From assembly GCF_009687905.1 (NCBI RefSeq), contig NZ_BLBG01000010.1:1-64000 (forward strand): a stretch of 64,000 bases of DNA, read 5' to 3'. The notes beneath the pieces are model-generated. The model had not been told where the DNA came from. It ran no database searches and saw only the letters and a list, made by a program, of their open reading frames with translations. The translations under genes were made by a program, and so were the position numbers. Below, one piece after another: positions 1-8,957 of this stretch; position 1 is the stretch's first letter; each line of letters opens with the position of its first letter. This DNA comes from Lacticaseibacillus zhaodongensis. Lineage in GTDB: Bacteria > Bacillota > Bacilli > Lactobacillales > Lactobacillaceae.

Positions 1-17
1 ACCGCCTAAAAATAACA

Positions 18-47
18 AAAAGACCTCCTATCATGGAGATCTTCCCG
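18..47 (-). terminator. Rho-independent terminator reading leftward
   Basis: On the minus strand GATCTCC and GGAGGTC (one G-T pair) form a stem with a short loop, followed by a T-rich tract. No minus-strand gene remains immediately upstream of it, because the MFS gene starts about 60 bp away on the other strand. This suggests rearrangement at the 5' end of that gene. Confidence 0.5.
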
Positions 48-105
48 AATGATATATTTATTCTTCAACACCAGTTGACACAGACCCGGAATTGATAGTA
101 CCATC

Positions 106-1506
106 GTGAACACCGCCATGCCAGCCATTACCGCCGACCTGCACGGCATCGAACTGATCGGCTGGATCGTCGCCATTTTCCTGCTGGGCACCGCCGTCAG
201 CACACCGCTCTGGAGCAAACTGGGTGAGCGTGCCGGTAATAAGTTTGCCTACCAGCTTGCCGCAATTTTCTTCGTTCTGGGGTCCTTCCTGCAGGGGATG
301 GCGCCAAACATGGTGTTCCTGATTATTGCCCGGGCAATCGCCGGGATCGGTAACGGGGGGATGGTGTCACTGCCCTACATTATCTACGCGCAGCTCTACC
401 GCAACCCCCGCAAGCGGATGCGGACGCTGGGCTTTGCTTCAGCCAGCTACGCCACCGCGACGATCATTGGGCCGCTGTTCGGGGGCTACATTGTGGACAC
501 CTTCAGCTGGCACTGGATTTTCTACATTAACGTGCCGATTGGTTTGCTGTCTGCGGTCCTCGTGCAGATTTTCTTCAAAAAGCCGCGGCTCGTCAAACGG
601 CAGGCGCCGGTCGATTACCTTGGGGCAAGCTTGCTGGCAGTGGGGCTTATTCTCCTGCTTAGTGGGACAGAGCTGATTGGTAACGGCAGCGGTTGGTTGA
701 TTGCCGCGTTGATGCTTGCTGGGGTCGTGGTATTAGGTATCATGATGCGCTTCGAGAAATCCGCCAGTGACCCGATTATTCCGACCCGTTTATTCAAAAA
801 CACCAATTTGCTGGTCGATTTTGCCCTCTTCGCCATCATCTGGGGTGCCTTTATTGGGTTCGTTGTCTACGCGCCAATGTGGGCTCAAGGCCTGCTCGGG
901 ACCACTGCGCTGATTGGGGGTGCGACCCAGATTCCGGGCTCCGTGACGAACTTTGTCGGCTCGGGCCTCGTTGCGCCACTGCGCCGGGTATTGACACCAC
1001 AAAAGGTGATTGCACTCGGAACTTGGACGCTCATTGTGACCTTTGTGATCATGGTGCTGCTCGGGGTCCACGGCGCTTACTGGCTGATTCTGATTGCCGC
1101 CGCGTTTGAGGGCTTCGGGAACGGGATGTGCTTCAACGAACTGCAGGTCAAGGTGCAAGAGGACGCGGAGCTGGAAGACTTGCCGGTCGCGACCTCCTTC
1201 AGCTTCTTGATCCGCATGCTGAGCCAGACCTTCACGACGGCTATCTTCAGTGTGATCATGAATCATTCGCTGCGGGCCGGCGTTCTACACAGCCACGGCC
1301 ACATCAGCATGGGCATGCTCAACAAGTTGAGTGATTCGGGCACTGTCGGCAGCTTACCGCAGCACCTGTTGCCGGCAATGCGGGTAATTTTGCACCACGG
1401 ACTGCACAACATTATGTTCATGGGGCTAATTTTGCTGCTGGTTGCGGCGGCGCTGAACCTCTGGGCGCTGCGGAAAGAGCGGCAAGCAAAAGTGGCCGCG
1501 AACTAG
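106..1506 (+). CDS. MFS drug exporter (DHA2/EmrB-like), 5' end probably lost
   Basis: This is a 466-residue multi-pass membrane protein resembling the 14-helix proton-driven drug exporters (EmrB/QacA type). Visible family marks are IVNTAMPAI at the start, the loop motif GERAGNKFAYQ, RAIAGIGNGGM, and the motif C-like run GPLFGGYIVDTFSWHWIFYINVPIG. The GTG start at 106 lies inside the family's first-helix motif (LDSTIVNTALP). The preceding in-frame codons read GIDST and then meet a TGA at 76. The first transmembrane helix is therefore missing or out of frame, and no Shine-Dalgarno site precedes the GTG. The rest of the frame is intact. It may be a recent pseudogene or a shortened transporter. 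The substrate is unknown. Confidence 0.8.
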   Translation: MNTAMPAITADLHGIELIGWIVAIFLLGTAVSTPLWSKLGERAGNKFAYQLAAIFFVLGSFLQGMAPNMVFLIIARAIAGIGNGGMVSLPYIIYAQLYRNPRKRMRTLGFASASYATATIIGPLFGGYIVDTFSWHWIFYINVPIGLLSAVLVQIFFKKPRLVKRQAPVDYLGASLLAVGLILLLSGTELIGNGSGWLIAALMLAGVVVLGIMMRFEKSASDPIIPTRLFKNTNLLVDFALFAIIWGAFIGFVVYAPMWAQGLLGTTALIGGATQIPGSVTNFVGSGLVAPLRRVLTPQKVIALGTWTLIVTFVIMVLLGVHGAYWLILIAAAFEGFGNGMCFNELQVKVQEDAELEDLPVATSFSFLIRMLSQTFTTAIFSVIMNHSLRAGVLHSHGHISMGMLNKLSDSGTVGSLPQHLLPAMRVILHHGLHNIMFMGLILLLVAAALNLWALRKERQAKVAAN

Positions 1507-1526
1507 GCAAAATATCCTTACATCAA

Positions 1527-1576
1527 AAATGGTCTTGGCAATGCGGATTTGCTCCGCATTGCCAAGACCATTTTGC
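1527..1576. terminator. Bidirectional terminator between convergent genes
   Basis: A near-perfect stem of about 20 bp (AAAATGGTCTTGGCAATGCG and its complement) with a short loop has A-runs on the left and T-runs on the right. It lies between the convergent MFS gene and the AbrB-fusion gene. Confidence 0.85.
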
Positions 1577-2754
1577 TATTTTTGTTGGTGAATCGTGACT
1601 GGCCAGGCCGCCGTACCCTTCAACATCAGGGCTTGCAGGCGGGTGAACAGAAGCAAGAGCCAGCCGAACGCGAGTACGAAGGCCTGAATTTCAAAGGAGG
1701 TCAGGGATGGGTAACGGAACCAGCGGAAACCGAAGTTCATGATTACAAGAATGGCAGCGATGATGTAAGATACGGCCAAAAACTCGGGGGTAACGTCTGG
1801 CAGCAACCATTTAATGCCCACAATCAGGGCGGCCAATAACAGCACTAGCATGCCCGCGGCCTGGTCGTGCAGGAAGTGTGACGCCGCGTTGTTAGGGAAA
1901 ATACCGACTAGGCCGACATCAATGGCAACTAACGACAGCAAGATGCGAATGATCCATAGACGCCAGTTGCGGGGGTAACGCTCACTTAGGGCCACGAATA
2001 GGTAATCTATTAGGGCAATCATGAGTAGTGCCGTAACGATGAGGGTCATGTTGAACTGCCAAGCGTTACTGGCCATGTTGGTGCCTAGAAAACTGAGATT
2101 GTGTTGCCACCAGCGCCGGTTACCGTTGGAGGCCATGGCGATGATTGCCCCGGTGACGGTGACCGCTCCGAGCAGGTAGCTGAGCGTGGTGCTGTTGATG
2201 GTGATGGCGGCAGCGGTCATGAGCGCGTTAGCGATGAAAGTCAGGGTGAGGAAAATCAGGCTGGCCGTTAAAAAGTCAAAGGCAATGCCAGGAAACAGGG
2301 TCCCGAGCAGCCAGAACAAGCCTAACAGAGCGAGACCAAGCATCAGCGCAAAGGAAAACAAAATCACCGGAAAATTACGCCAGTAGATCCGTGGTGAGAA
2401 GCGCTCGGTATCTTCATTGCGACTCTTGATGAAGAAGCCCGCGAACAGGAGGGTACCAGAGACAACCCCGAAGCCGATCACAAAACTAGCAATCGATACG
2501 CTGCCAGTAAGGGGAATCGAGCGCAAGCGGATGTAATACCAGTAGATGACAGCAGCTAATGACTCCAGCAGTGCCGCACCCAGGGCCCAGACGAGGAATA
2601 AGCGCCGACTGCTCAAGCGCTCCGCCGGCCGGGGCTGGATGATCAGTTTGTCATTTTTGACAACCATTTGCATATCAGTTTTGTCATCGATGCCCAGCTG
2701 GGTGCAGACCTCTTCCGGTAGCTCAATGTGCATTGTCTTTGTTTCCTTAGCCAC
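1576..2754 (-). CDS. AbrB/MazE-like N-terminal domain fused to a DUF998-like membrane protein
   Basis: The first 45 or so residues look like a SpoVT/AbrB swapped-hairpin domain: HIELPEEVCTQLGIDDKTDMQMVVKNDKLIIQP. After it come about ten hydrophobic helices resembling DUF998 integral membrane proteins. The GTG start at 2754 sits 6 bp after a perfect AAGGAGG. AbrB-type domains bind DNA as dimers, so a membrane-tethered DNA-binding or multimerising role is possible, but this is inference. The substrate or signal is unknown. A TATAGT -10-like box lies upstream near 2790. The protein is transcribed toward the terminator shared with the MFS gene. The AbrB call rests on pattern alone and the function is not established. 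Confidence 0.75.
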   Translation of the reverse strand: MAKETKTMHIELPEEVCTQLGIDDKTDMQMVVKNDKLIIQPRPAERLSSRRLFLVWALGAALLESLAAVIYWYYIRLRSIPLTGSVSIASFVIGFGVVSGTLLFAGFFIKSRNEDTERFSPRIYWRNFPVILFSFALMLGLALLGLFWLLGTLFPGIAFDFLTASLIFLTLTFIANALMTAAAITINSTTLSYLLGAVTVTGAIIAMASNGNRRWWQHNLSFLGTNMASNAWQFNMTLIVTALLMIALIDYLFVALSERYPRNWRLWIIRILLSLVAIDVGLVGIFPNNAASHFLHDQAAGMLVLLLAALIVGIKWLLPDVTPEFLAVSYIIAAILVIMNFGFRWFRYPSLTSFEIQAFVLAFGWLLLLFTRLQALMLKGTAAWPVTIHQQK

Positions 2755-2942
2755 GGTGAACCTCCTTAGATAGTTATCTAATTACACTATAACGCTTGGC
2801 GGGAGGCGGGTCACGATAAATGGCCGTGGAATTTTATATCTGAAAAAGATAACGTGTGGTTTATTTGCTGCAACAAATAGCGATAGAAACGGTAAAAATC
2901 GTTTTAATCGCCATTAAAAATTGATTTGTCGGTAACTGGGTC

Positions 2943-3236
2943 TTATTCCAAACTTGTTTTGCTCTCGTGCCATAGTTCATATGGCGTGTAGACATCATTT
3001 CCGTTCAGAACCACTGTGCCGTCAGCATTGATTGGAGCTTGGCTGCCGAGCCAGATGTCTGTCCCGGTGGTCATTAGTAGCTTATGGTGGCCCTTACCGG
3101 TTTTGCCTTGAAAGGACTTAACAAGATCGCGGGCATAGTGCGACTTCAGGTATCTGACCGCACCATTGTCGAATGTTAATTGCAGAATGTTAGCAGCATT
3201 TTCAACCTTGGTGACATGTGGCAGAACATTATCCAT
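2943..3236 (-). CDS. Small DUF2442-like protein
   Basis: A 97-residue soluble protein. The opening HVTKVENAANILQLTFDNGAVRYL resembles DUF2442 (beta-rich, 'xITKVxPLxxxxLxLTFxdGexr'). The C-terminal part IWLGSQAPINADGTVVLNGNDVYTPYELW has the family-like closing 'G.D..P..L'. A good RBS (GGAGGAGAAATT) precedes ATG 3236. It stands alone between the AbrB-fusion gene and the divergent oleate hydratase. DUF2442 proteins often accompany toxin-antitoxin or mobile DNA, but no partner is visible here. Function unknown. Confidence 0.55.
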   Translation of the reverse strand: MDNVLPHVTKVENAANILQLTFDNGAVRYLKSHYARDLVKSFQGKTGKGHHKLLMTTGTDIWLGSQAPINADGTVVLNGNDVYTPYELWHESKTSLE

Positions 3237-3420
3237 AATTTCTCCTCCAGATTTTGTGAATACGTATTCAAAACAACGACCAAGTACATTCTATTCCTGA
3301 ACCAACTATGTTTACAGCCAAATGTTCACTAACACAACTATTATTCAAGACAATTATATTGATGTGTCGATAAGTACCTCCTTTTTGGGCAAACGCGTCA
3401 TTTTGCCCATTGTTTATCTC

Positions 3421-3464
3421 TGTAAACGCTTTTACGCTTAAGGCGATAGTTCACTAGAGCTAGT
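3421..3464 (+). promoter_or_regulatory. cre-like site and palindrome upstream of oleate hydratase
   Basis: TGTAAACGCTTTTA at 3421-3434 matches the catabolite-responsive element pattern TGNAANCGNTNNCA except at the penultimate base. ACTAG-ag-CTAGT at 3453-3464 is a perfect short dyad just before the RBS (AAGGAGG, 3471-3477). Together they suggest CcpA control plus a second repressor. This is inference from sequence alone. Confidence 0.35.
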
Positions 3465-3485
3465 AATGCAAGGAGGTCATCGTGT

Positions 3486-5249
3486 ATGTACTATTCAAAT
3501 GGGAATTATGAGGCGTTTGCGAAGCCGCAAAAGCCGGCTGGTGTTGAACACAAGTCAGCTTATCTGGTTGGTTCCGGACTGGCGAGTCTGGCCGCGGCCG
3601 TATTCTTGATTCGGGACGGACAGATGCCCGGTAAAAACATCCACGTGCTCGAGGAGCTCAGTCTCCCCGGCGGCAGTATGGACGGGATTCTCAATGAGCG
3701 TGGCTACATCATTCGGGGCGGCCGCGAGATGGAGCCGCATTTTGAAACCTTGTGGGACTTGTTCCGGTCGATCCCGACGCTTGAAGATCCCAAGGTATCC
3801 GTGCTGGATGAGTTCTACTGGCTGAACAAGAAGGATCCTAGCAAGTCGGCGGCCCGGGTAATTGAAAACCGCGGCCACCGTTTGGCCAACGACGGCAAAC
3901 TGACCTTGTCTAAGAAGGCCATCAACGAGATTATCAAATTGGCCCTGACGCCTGAGTCCCAGCTGAACAACGTCAAAATCAATGACGTCTTTGATGCCGA
4001 GTTCTTCCAGTCCAACTTCTGGTTGTACTGGTCCACCATGTTTGCCTTTGAACCATGGGCCAGCGCGATGGAAATGCGGCGTTACCTGCTCCGCTTCGTC
4101 CACCACGTTGCCACGCTGCAAGACATGAGCGCGCTGAAGTTCACCAAGTTTAACCAGTACGAATCCCTGGTCAAGCCAATGGTGAAGTACCTCAAGGATC
4201 GCGGCGTCAGCTTCCAGTTCGACACCAAGGTCAACAACATCAAGCTTAGCCATGACGATGGTTTGGTCGCCAAGGAGCTTGAATTAACTGTTGCTGGTAA
4301 GGAGCAGACCGTGCCCCTCACCACGGATGACCTGGTCTTCGTCACCAACGGTTCAATTACCGAGAGCACGCAGTATGGTGACAACGACCACCCAGCACCA
4401 CAGAAGCACGAAGTCGGTAGTGCCTGGACGCTCTGGGAGAACCTGGCGGCACAAGAGCCTAGTCTCGGCCACCCAAGTAAGTTCTACAAGAATATTCCGG
4501 CGGCTAACTGGGTAATTTCCGCGACCGTGACGCTGAAGGATGACCGGGCTCTGCCATACATCCAGAAAATCACGGGCAAAGATCCGCACAGTGGCTCCAT
4601 CGTCACCAGTGGTCCGTTGACCATTCGCGATTCCAACTGGCTCCTCGGTATCTCCATCAGCCGGCAACCACACTTCCAGCAGCAAAAGTCTAATGAAACC
4701 ATCGTTTGGCTCTACGGACTGTTCTCCGACCAACCAGGCAACTACATTCACAAGAAGATCACTGAATGCACGGGTAAGGAAATTTGTGCCGAGTTCCTCT
4801 ACCACATTGGGGTTCCCGAAGACCAGATTGATGCCATTGCCGCGGATGCGAACACAATTCCGCAGTACATGCCGTACATCACCAGTTACTTCCAGCCGCG
4901 CAGTGCCGGCGACCGGCCACTAGTTGTGCCGACCGGCTCCAAGAACCTGGCCTTCATCGGTAATTTTGCAGAGACTAAGCGCGACACGGTCTTCACCACT
5001 GAGTATTCAGTCCGGACCGCGATGGAGGCTGTTTACCAGCTGCTAGATGTTGACCGCGGGGTGCCAGAAGTCTTTGACTCCTCCTTCGATGTCCGCACCC
5101 TGATGAGCGCACTTTACTACCTGAATGACAAGAAATCACTGGCAGAGTTGCCACTCAATTCTGCAGAACGGCTGGGACTAGACGCCGTTTTGAAGAAGAT
5201 CAAGGGCACCTATGTTGAAGAACTTTTGCACGACGCAAAATTAGTTTAA
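3486..5249 (+). CDS. ohyA: Oleate hydratase (FAD-dependent fatty acid double-bond hydratase)
   Basis: Oleate hydratase adds water to the cis-9 double bond of unsaturated fatty acids, giving 10-hydroxy acids. In lactobacilli it is linked to tolerance of free fatty acids. The 587-residue length is typical. The N-terminal FAD-binding motif [17 protein letters not shown] (residues 29-45) is followed by the family signature [13 protein letters not shown] and [23 protein letters not shown], which contains the conserved active-site glutamate segment. A strong AAGGAGG lies 8 bp before ATG 3486. A small membrane-anchored ORF follows 14 bp later with its own RBS, so the two probably form one transcript ending at the 5485 terminator. 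Confidence 0.95.
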   Translation: MYYSNGNYEAFAKPQKPAGVEHKSAYLVGSGLASLAAAVFLIRDGQMPGKNIHVLEELSLPGGSMDGILNERGYIIRGGREMEPHFETLWDLFRSIPTLEDPKVSVLDEFYWLNKKDPSKSAARVIENRGHRLANDGKLTLSKKAINEIIKLALTPESQLNNVKINDVFDAEFFQSNFWLYWSTMFAFEPWASAMEMRRYLLRFVHHVATLQDMSALKFTKFNQYESLVKPMVKYLKDRGVSFQFDTKVNNIKLSHDDGLVAKELELTVAGKEQTVPLTTDDLVFVTNGSITESTQYGDNDHPAPQKHEVGSAWTLWENLAAQEPSLGHPSKFYKNIPAANWVISATVTLKDDRALPYIQKITGKDPHSGSIVTSGPLTIRDSNWLLGISISRQPHFQQQKSNETIVWLYGLFSDQPGNYIHKKITECTGKEICAEFLYHIGVPEDQIDAIAADANTIPQYMPYITSYFQPRSAGDRPLVVPTGSKNLAFIGNFAETKRDTVFTTEYSVRTAMEAVYQLLDVDRGVPEVFDSSFDVRTLMSALYYLNDKKSLAELPLNSAERLGLDAVLKKIKGTYVEELLHDAKLV

Positions 5250-5266
5250 TCGAGGAGGCAAACGTG

Positions 5267-5458
5267 ATGGAACACAAAGGATTGTTATTGTTACCAGTTG
5301 TATTTGCGGTGGGGGCATACCTTGGTCACAAGTATGGTGATCAGGTGGAGCGCGCCTGCTGCAAGCCAGCCGCGACTGCCAAGACCGATGAAGCGGCGCA
5401 GCTTGCCAATCAGCCGGTCTATCTCCGGGAGACGCGGACAAACGGCGAAGGCTTGTAA
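5267..5458 (+). CDS. Small membrane-anchored protein downstream of oleate hydratase
   Basis: A 63-residue peptide beginning MEHKGLLLLPVVFAVGAYLGHKYG, i.e. one hydrophobic N-terminal helix followed by a hydrophilic tail with a CC pair. A GAGGAGG RBS precedes the GTG-ATG pair; I prefer ATG 5267 over GTG 5264. The family is not recognised. Position and spacing suggest co-transcription with ohyA. A membrane adaptor or fatty-acid-stress role would be speculation. Confidence 0.6.
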   Translation: MEHKGLLLLPVVFAVGAYLGHKYGDQVERACCKPAATAKTDEAAQLANQPVYLRETRTNGEGL

Positions 5459-5484
5459 GCAAATAATTCGTTGGAATCGTTAAC

Positions 5485-5535
5485 GCAAAAGGGCGTTCAG
5501 ACTGCACACAGAGTGCGGCCTGAACGCCTTTTTGT
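5485..5535. terminator. Bidirectional terminator
   Basis: AAAGGGCGTTCAG and CTGAACGCCTTTTT form a stem around a loop that itself contains GTGCGG. It separates the ohyA transcript from the convergent MFS gene. Confidence 0.8.
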
Positions 5536-5560
5536 TATCGCCATTTCCCGGGCAATAATG

Positions 5561-6802
5561 TCATTCTTCAACGCGCTTCGGCCCCAGCCACTGCCCAACC
5601 AACTGGCGGTTCTTGAACAGTACGGGCACCAGTAGCAGTAGCGCCAAAATTCCGCAGGACGGGAAACCCCACAGTCCGGTTGCAATGTCCATGATGGCCC
5701 CAACGTAGAGGCTGCCAATTGGCGTGGTGCCTTGATTCAGCAGGACGTAGACGCTCATGACCCGGCCGCGCAACTCGCTGGGGATGTCGTACTGGAAGGA
5801 TGAGTTGGACTGGTTCAGGAAGATCATGTTGCAAAAACCAATGGCGACCATCATCGCGATAGCAAGGTCATAGCTGCGGACGAAAATCATTGCCGCTTGC
5901 AGGGCGGCCGTGCCGACCGCCACCATCAGGTAGATGTTGCGTTGCAGGCCGAAGCGAGATAGGTAGCTCATTAGGAAGGCGGCGATGAGGGAGCCGATTC
6001 CGGTTGCAGAGAGCAGGTTGGCGTAGGTTTGGGCGCCGGAGTGGAGGACCGTTTTGGCGAAGATGGGGATGATAACGTTGTTGTTGAAGTTCAGGGTGGT
6101 GATGATCAGCATTAATTCCGCACTGAGCCGAATCTCCGCATTTTGCCAGACGTAGCGAATGCCGTCCTTGATGTCGCTCCAAACCCGCTGCGTGGAGGGG
6201 TGCGCGACCACGTGCTTTTGTTGGATCAGGAACAGGCCCAGCAGAACGGCCAGGTAGCTCACGGCGTCAACTAGGAAGCAGAAACCGACGCTGAACTTGA
6301 CCATCAGCAGGCCAGCCAATGATGGCCCCGCGATTTTGGCGAGGTTGAAAATGGTCGAGTTCAGGGCGATGCCGTTCATCAGGTTCTTGTGGCCGACGAG
6401 CTCGACCACGAATGATTGCCGGGTCGGCGTGTCGAAGCTTTGCAGGACTCCGTAGCTGAGCGCGATGAGGAGGATTTGCCAGTACTGCACGATTTTGGCG
6501 TACACCAGGATGGTCATGATGACCCCCAAAACTAGGAAGCCGGCCTGGGTGATGATCAAAATGGTGCGCTTGGGATAGCGGTCAATCAAGGAGCCCGCGA
6601 CCAGCGTCAGCAGCAAAATCGGCAGAAACTGCGCCGCTGACAGCACGCCCACGAGCAGGGCGGACTTGGTCATCTGGTAGACGAGCCAAGTCTGGGCGGT
6701 GCGCTGGACCCAGGTGCCCATGACGGAGACACACTGGCCGATCCAGAAGTAGCGGAAATTACGTGATTTTAGTGAAGCAAACATCGTGTTCAGTACTTGC
6801 AT
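5561..6802 (-). CDS. MFS exporter, DHA3/EntS-like
   Basis: About 413 residues, 12 predicted helices. The motif NFRYFWIGQCVSVMGTWVQRTAQTWLVYQMT at the N-terminus, AGSLIDRYPKR (loop 2-3) and SFDTPTRQSFVVELV are typical of the EntS/MFS_3 group of proton-coupled exporters. The frame opens at a TTG at 6823, but ATG 6802 is preceded by AAGGAAGG at good spacing, so I use it. The gene stands alone on the minus strand and terminates at the shared 5485 hairpin. The substrate is unknown; the family exports siderophores, macrolides and other hydrophobic compounds. Confidence 0.9.
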   Translation of the reverse strand: MQVLNTMFASLKSRNFRYFWIGQCVSVMGTWVQRTAQTWLVYQMTKSALLVGVLSAAQFLPILLLTLVAGSLIDRYPKRTILIITQAGFLVLGVIMTILVYAKIVQYWQILLIALSYGVLQSFDTPTRQSFVVELVGHKNLMNGIALNSTIFNLAKIAGPSLAGLLMVKFSVGFCFLVDAVSYLAVLLGLFLIQQKHVVAHPSTQRVWSDIKDGIRYVWQNAEIRLSAELMLIITTLNFNNNVIIPIFAKTVLHSGAQTYANLLSATGIGSLIAAFLMSYLSRFGLQRNIYLMVAVGTAALQAAMIFVRSYDLAIAMMVAIGFCNMIFLNQSNSSFQYDIPSELRGRVMSVYVLLNQGTTPIGSLYVGAIMDIATGLWGFPSCGILALLLLVPVLFKNRQLVGQWLGPKRVEE

Positions 6803-6928
6803 GGGGCGCGCCTTCCTTGTCAATGCGGTTACAACTTACTTTAGGTCAATACAATTTGGTATTCAATAGACGTAATTTAGCGCGTGTCGGGACGTTGGGG
6901 GTGCAGAGGCTGGTAATCAAAAAGCTCC

Positions 6929-6968
6929 GCCCCCACATCCTGCTGGATGCACGGGCGGAGCTGGGTTT
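6929..6968 (-). terminator. Terminator of the 7-9 kb minus-strand operon
   Basis: On the minus strand AGCTCCGCCC and GGGCGGAGCT form a 10-bp stem followed by TTTTTG, just past the stop of the DUF2316 gene. Confidence 0.85.
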
Positions 6969-6982
6969 TAAATCAGACCGTT

Positions 6983-7294
6983 TTAGTAGTCGCCTGCCGA
7001 CATCTGGCGATTATCGATCAGGTCACTGTTTAAGAACCAGTGGCGGTGCCAATCGCCGGATAGGGCGGTGAAGGGAACGGGGTCCTGGCCGTTTGCGGCG
7101 ACCTTTTCCAGCAGGTAGTTGCGCAGGATCCACGGGTCATTCAGGCTCTGCTGATCCAGGCTGAACAAGCGGTCCAATTTAGCCATGCTAATGTGGAGGT
7201 CACTTGCGACCTGTTCTTTGCTGAGACCGGTCCGCTCAAAATTGGCTTGCAATTCGTTGCGGGTATTTTGCATTTGTTGTGGGTTTAAACTCAT
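6983..7294 (-). CDS. DUF2316 family protein
   Basis: 103 residues, starting MSLNPQQMQNTRNELQANFERTGLS. The helix-turn-helix-like stretch KEQVASDLHISMAKLDRLFSL is followed by the family-defining QQSLNDPWILRNYLLEKV and PVPFTALSGDWHRHWFLN. This matches DUF2316, a small widespread Firmicutes family often placed beside oxidoreductases or hydrolases and presumed to bind DNA or a small molecule. It is the last gene of a three-gene operon, 16 bp after the amidohydrolase, with RBS AAGGAGTAATG. Whether it regulates the operon is not known. Confidence 0.85.
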   Translation of the reverse strand: MSLNPQQMQNTRNELQANFERTGLSKEQVASDLHISMAKLDRLFSLDQQSLNDPWILRNYLLEKVAANGQDPVPFTALSGDWHRHWFLNSDLIDNRQMSAGDY

Positions 7295-7309
7295 TTGATC
7301 ATTACTCCT

Positions 7310-8314
7310 TTACTTAAGGTTGAACAATTTCTCGGCGTTACCGTGGGCAATCAGCTCGCGCTGCTCGTTCGTGATTTTGACGTCACTGAGGAAACTACCA
7401 GAGTTTGCTGGGTGCTTGTACGGGTAGTCAATTGAGTAGAGCACGCGCTCGGCGCCGACTTCACTAAGCATGAACTGCAGCTGCGGCTCGGTCAGGATGC
7501 CACTCGGGGTGACGTAAACGTTGTGCTTGTAGTAGTAGGAGATCGGGTGCTGCAAGCCCGCGTACTTGGTCAGTTCGTCATCGAGGCGTTCCAGATAGAA
7601 TGGGACCAGCTCGCCCCAGTGTCCGGAAATCAGCTGCAGGTTCGGCAGCTTGTCGAAGATGCCGGAGACGACCATGCGCAGGAACTGAACGCCGACATCC
7701 ATGTGCCAGCCATAACCGGCGGAGCCGAGAATACCACTAACAACGTCGTTCCACTCACCCTTGTTGAAGTAGTGGTCGCTAATCGTTGCGGGGATGAATG
7801 ATGGGTGGAAGTAGATCGGCACGTTCAGGTCGCTAGCCATTTTGAAAATGGGGAAGAAGAACGGGTCGTCGAAGAACTTGCCACCATAGTTACCCTTGAG
7901 CATCGCGCCACTGAGGTGCAGCTCGGTAACCACACGTTTCAATTCTTGAGCGGCAGCGTCTGGGTCACCGACTGGCAAAACTGCCAAGCCGGCGTACCGC
8001 CCAGGGTGTTTAGCCATGCGGGCGGCGATGTCGTCGTTAGCTAGTTTGCACAGGTCAACCGCGACTTTAGGATCCATGTTTTGCGGCTGGGAATTCCCGT
8101 AGGATAGGACCTGCATGTCGATGCCGTTATCATCCATGAACTTGATGCGCTGGTCATCGGTGTCCTGCATGATCTCTGGTGTTGGCAGGGTGTCGTGCAT
8201 GTACTTTTTCATCTCATCGCTAACGTTCGGGACGAAGGGGTGCCCAACGGCTTTCAGCATTGCGGCATTAACCTTGGCGGATTCAAAATGCTCTTCAACT
8301 GCGATAGTTTTCAT
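7310..8314 (-). CDS. Amidohydrolase-2 family protein, hydroxybenzoate-decarboxylase-like
   Basis: 334 residues of the metal-dependent TIM-barrel amidohydrolase_2 / ACMSD group. The start MKTIAVEEHF has the E-x-H metal motif of gamma-resorcylate and 2,3-dihydroxybenzoate decarboxylases. Further ligand candidates are the His in YFHPSF, the His in LISGHWGE and the Asp in YSIDYPYKHP. The C-terminal HGNAEKLFNL is typical. ATG 8314 follows GAAAGGAGC; the upstream TTG at 8332 has no RBS. Decarboxylation of a phenolic acid is the family-based guess; hydrolysis of a lactone is an alternative. The gene lies between an NTF2-like gene and DUF2316 in one operon. Confidence 0.85.
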   Translation of the reverse strand: MKTIAVEEHFESAKVNAAMLKAVGHPFVPNVSDEMKKYMHDTLPTPEIMQDTDDQRIKFMDDNGIDMQVLSYGNSQPQNMDPKVAVDLCKLANDDIAARMAKHPGRYAGLAVLPVGDPDAAAQELKRVVTELHLSGAMLKGNYGGKFFDDPFFFPIFKMASDLNVPIYFHPSFIPATISDHYFNKGEWNDVVSGILGSAGYGWHMDVGVQFLRMVVSGIFDKLPNLQLISGHWGELVPFYLERLDDELTKYAGLQHPISYYYKHNVYVTPSGILTEPQLQFMLSEVGAERVLYSIDYPYKHPANSGSFLSDVKITNEQRELIAHGNAEKLFNLK

Positions 8315-8338
8315 GGTAGTTGCTCCTTTCAAAGCGGC

Positions 8339-8932
8339 CTATTTAGCTTCGTTCAGCCAGGCTTCTGCTTCGGCGTAGACGCGCTTGATGTCGTCGGGCC
8401 GGTCGGTGCCGAGCAGGTCGTCACTGATCTGACCACCAGCCTTACACCGGGTGTAGCTGAGCCAGCGGTATGATGGCCGCAGACCCTTGAGATCCTCATC
8501 CTTGACGTGCAGGTCGGCACTCGGATTGACTGGGTGCAGCTCATCGTTCTCGTTGATGGAAATCATGCTGGCAATACGCCAAACGCCATCGCCGCGGTCT
8601 TCAACGCGGTAAATCAGGCGGCGGAAGGAAATGATTTCGGCCGTCACGCCGTTAACATCAAAGTACATCCGGGTCGTTGTTGGCAGCTCCACGTATGCCC
8701 GCTTGCCGTTTTGGTGAATAACGGGGGTGCTGGTGGAGCCCACGATTGCGGTGTCCTGCTTCACTTCGGTTGGCTGCGCGCCGAGGAAAGTGTCGATACT
8801 ACCCTTTTGCCAGGATGTGGCAACGGTAGCGTCGGGGAAGTAGCAGTCGCGGATTTCAGGGTTGTGGCGAGCACGGAAGAGCCGCTCGCGGGCAACTAGT
8901 TGTTCGATTTCAGCAAAATTATTTTCAGTCAT
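8339..8932 (-). CDS. SnoaL/NTF2-like fold protein, first gene of amidohydrolase operon
   Basis: 197 residues. It looks like the cone-shaped NTF2/SnoaL fold of the ring-hydroxylating-dioxygenase small-subunit type: ARERLFRARHNPEIRDCYFPDATVATSW at the front, the middle strand pattern KRAYVELPTTTRMYFDVNG, and RRLIYRVEDRGDGVWRIASMISINENDE near the C-terminus. Such proteins are isomerases, cyclases, hydrolases or binding subunits acting on small cyclic substrates. ATG 8932 follows TTGGAGGATATTAAG. The next gene begins 24 bp on. The pairing with a decarboxylase-like amidohydrolase suggests catabolism or detoxification of an aromatic or polyketide-like compound (inference). Confidence 0.75.
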   Translation of the reverse strand: MTENNFAEIEQLVARERLFRARHNPEIRDCYFPDATVATSWQKGSIDTFLGAQPTEVKQDTAIVGSTSTPVIHQNGKRAYVELPTTTRMYFDVNGVTAEIISFRRLIYRVEDRGDGVWRIASMISINENDELHPVNPSADLHVKDEDLKGLRPSYRWLSYTRCKAGGQISDDLLGTDRPDDIKRVYAEAEAWLNEAK

Positions 8933-8957
8933 CTTAATATCCTCCAAGTTCAATACT

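Noticed and set aside
58-240. Minus-strand open frame ending VSTGVEE just before the 18-47 terminator
   Set aside because: It is the codon-aligned antisense of the MFS gene, has no start signal, and the MFS conservation runs through it. It could only be a remnant at most.
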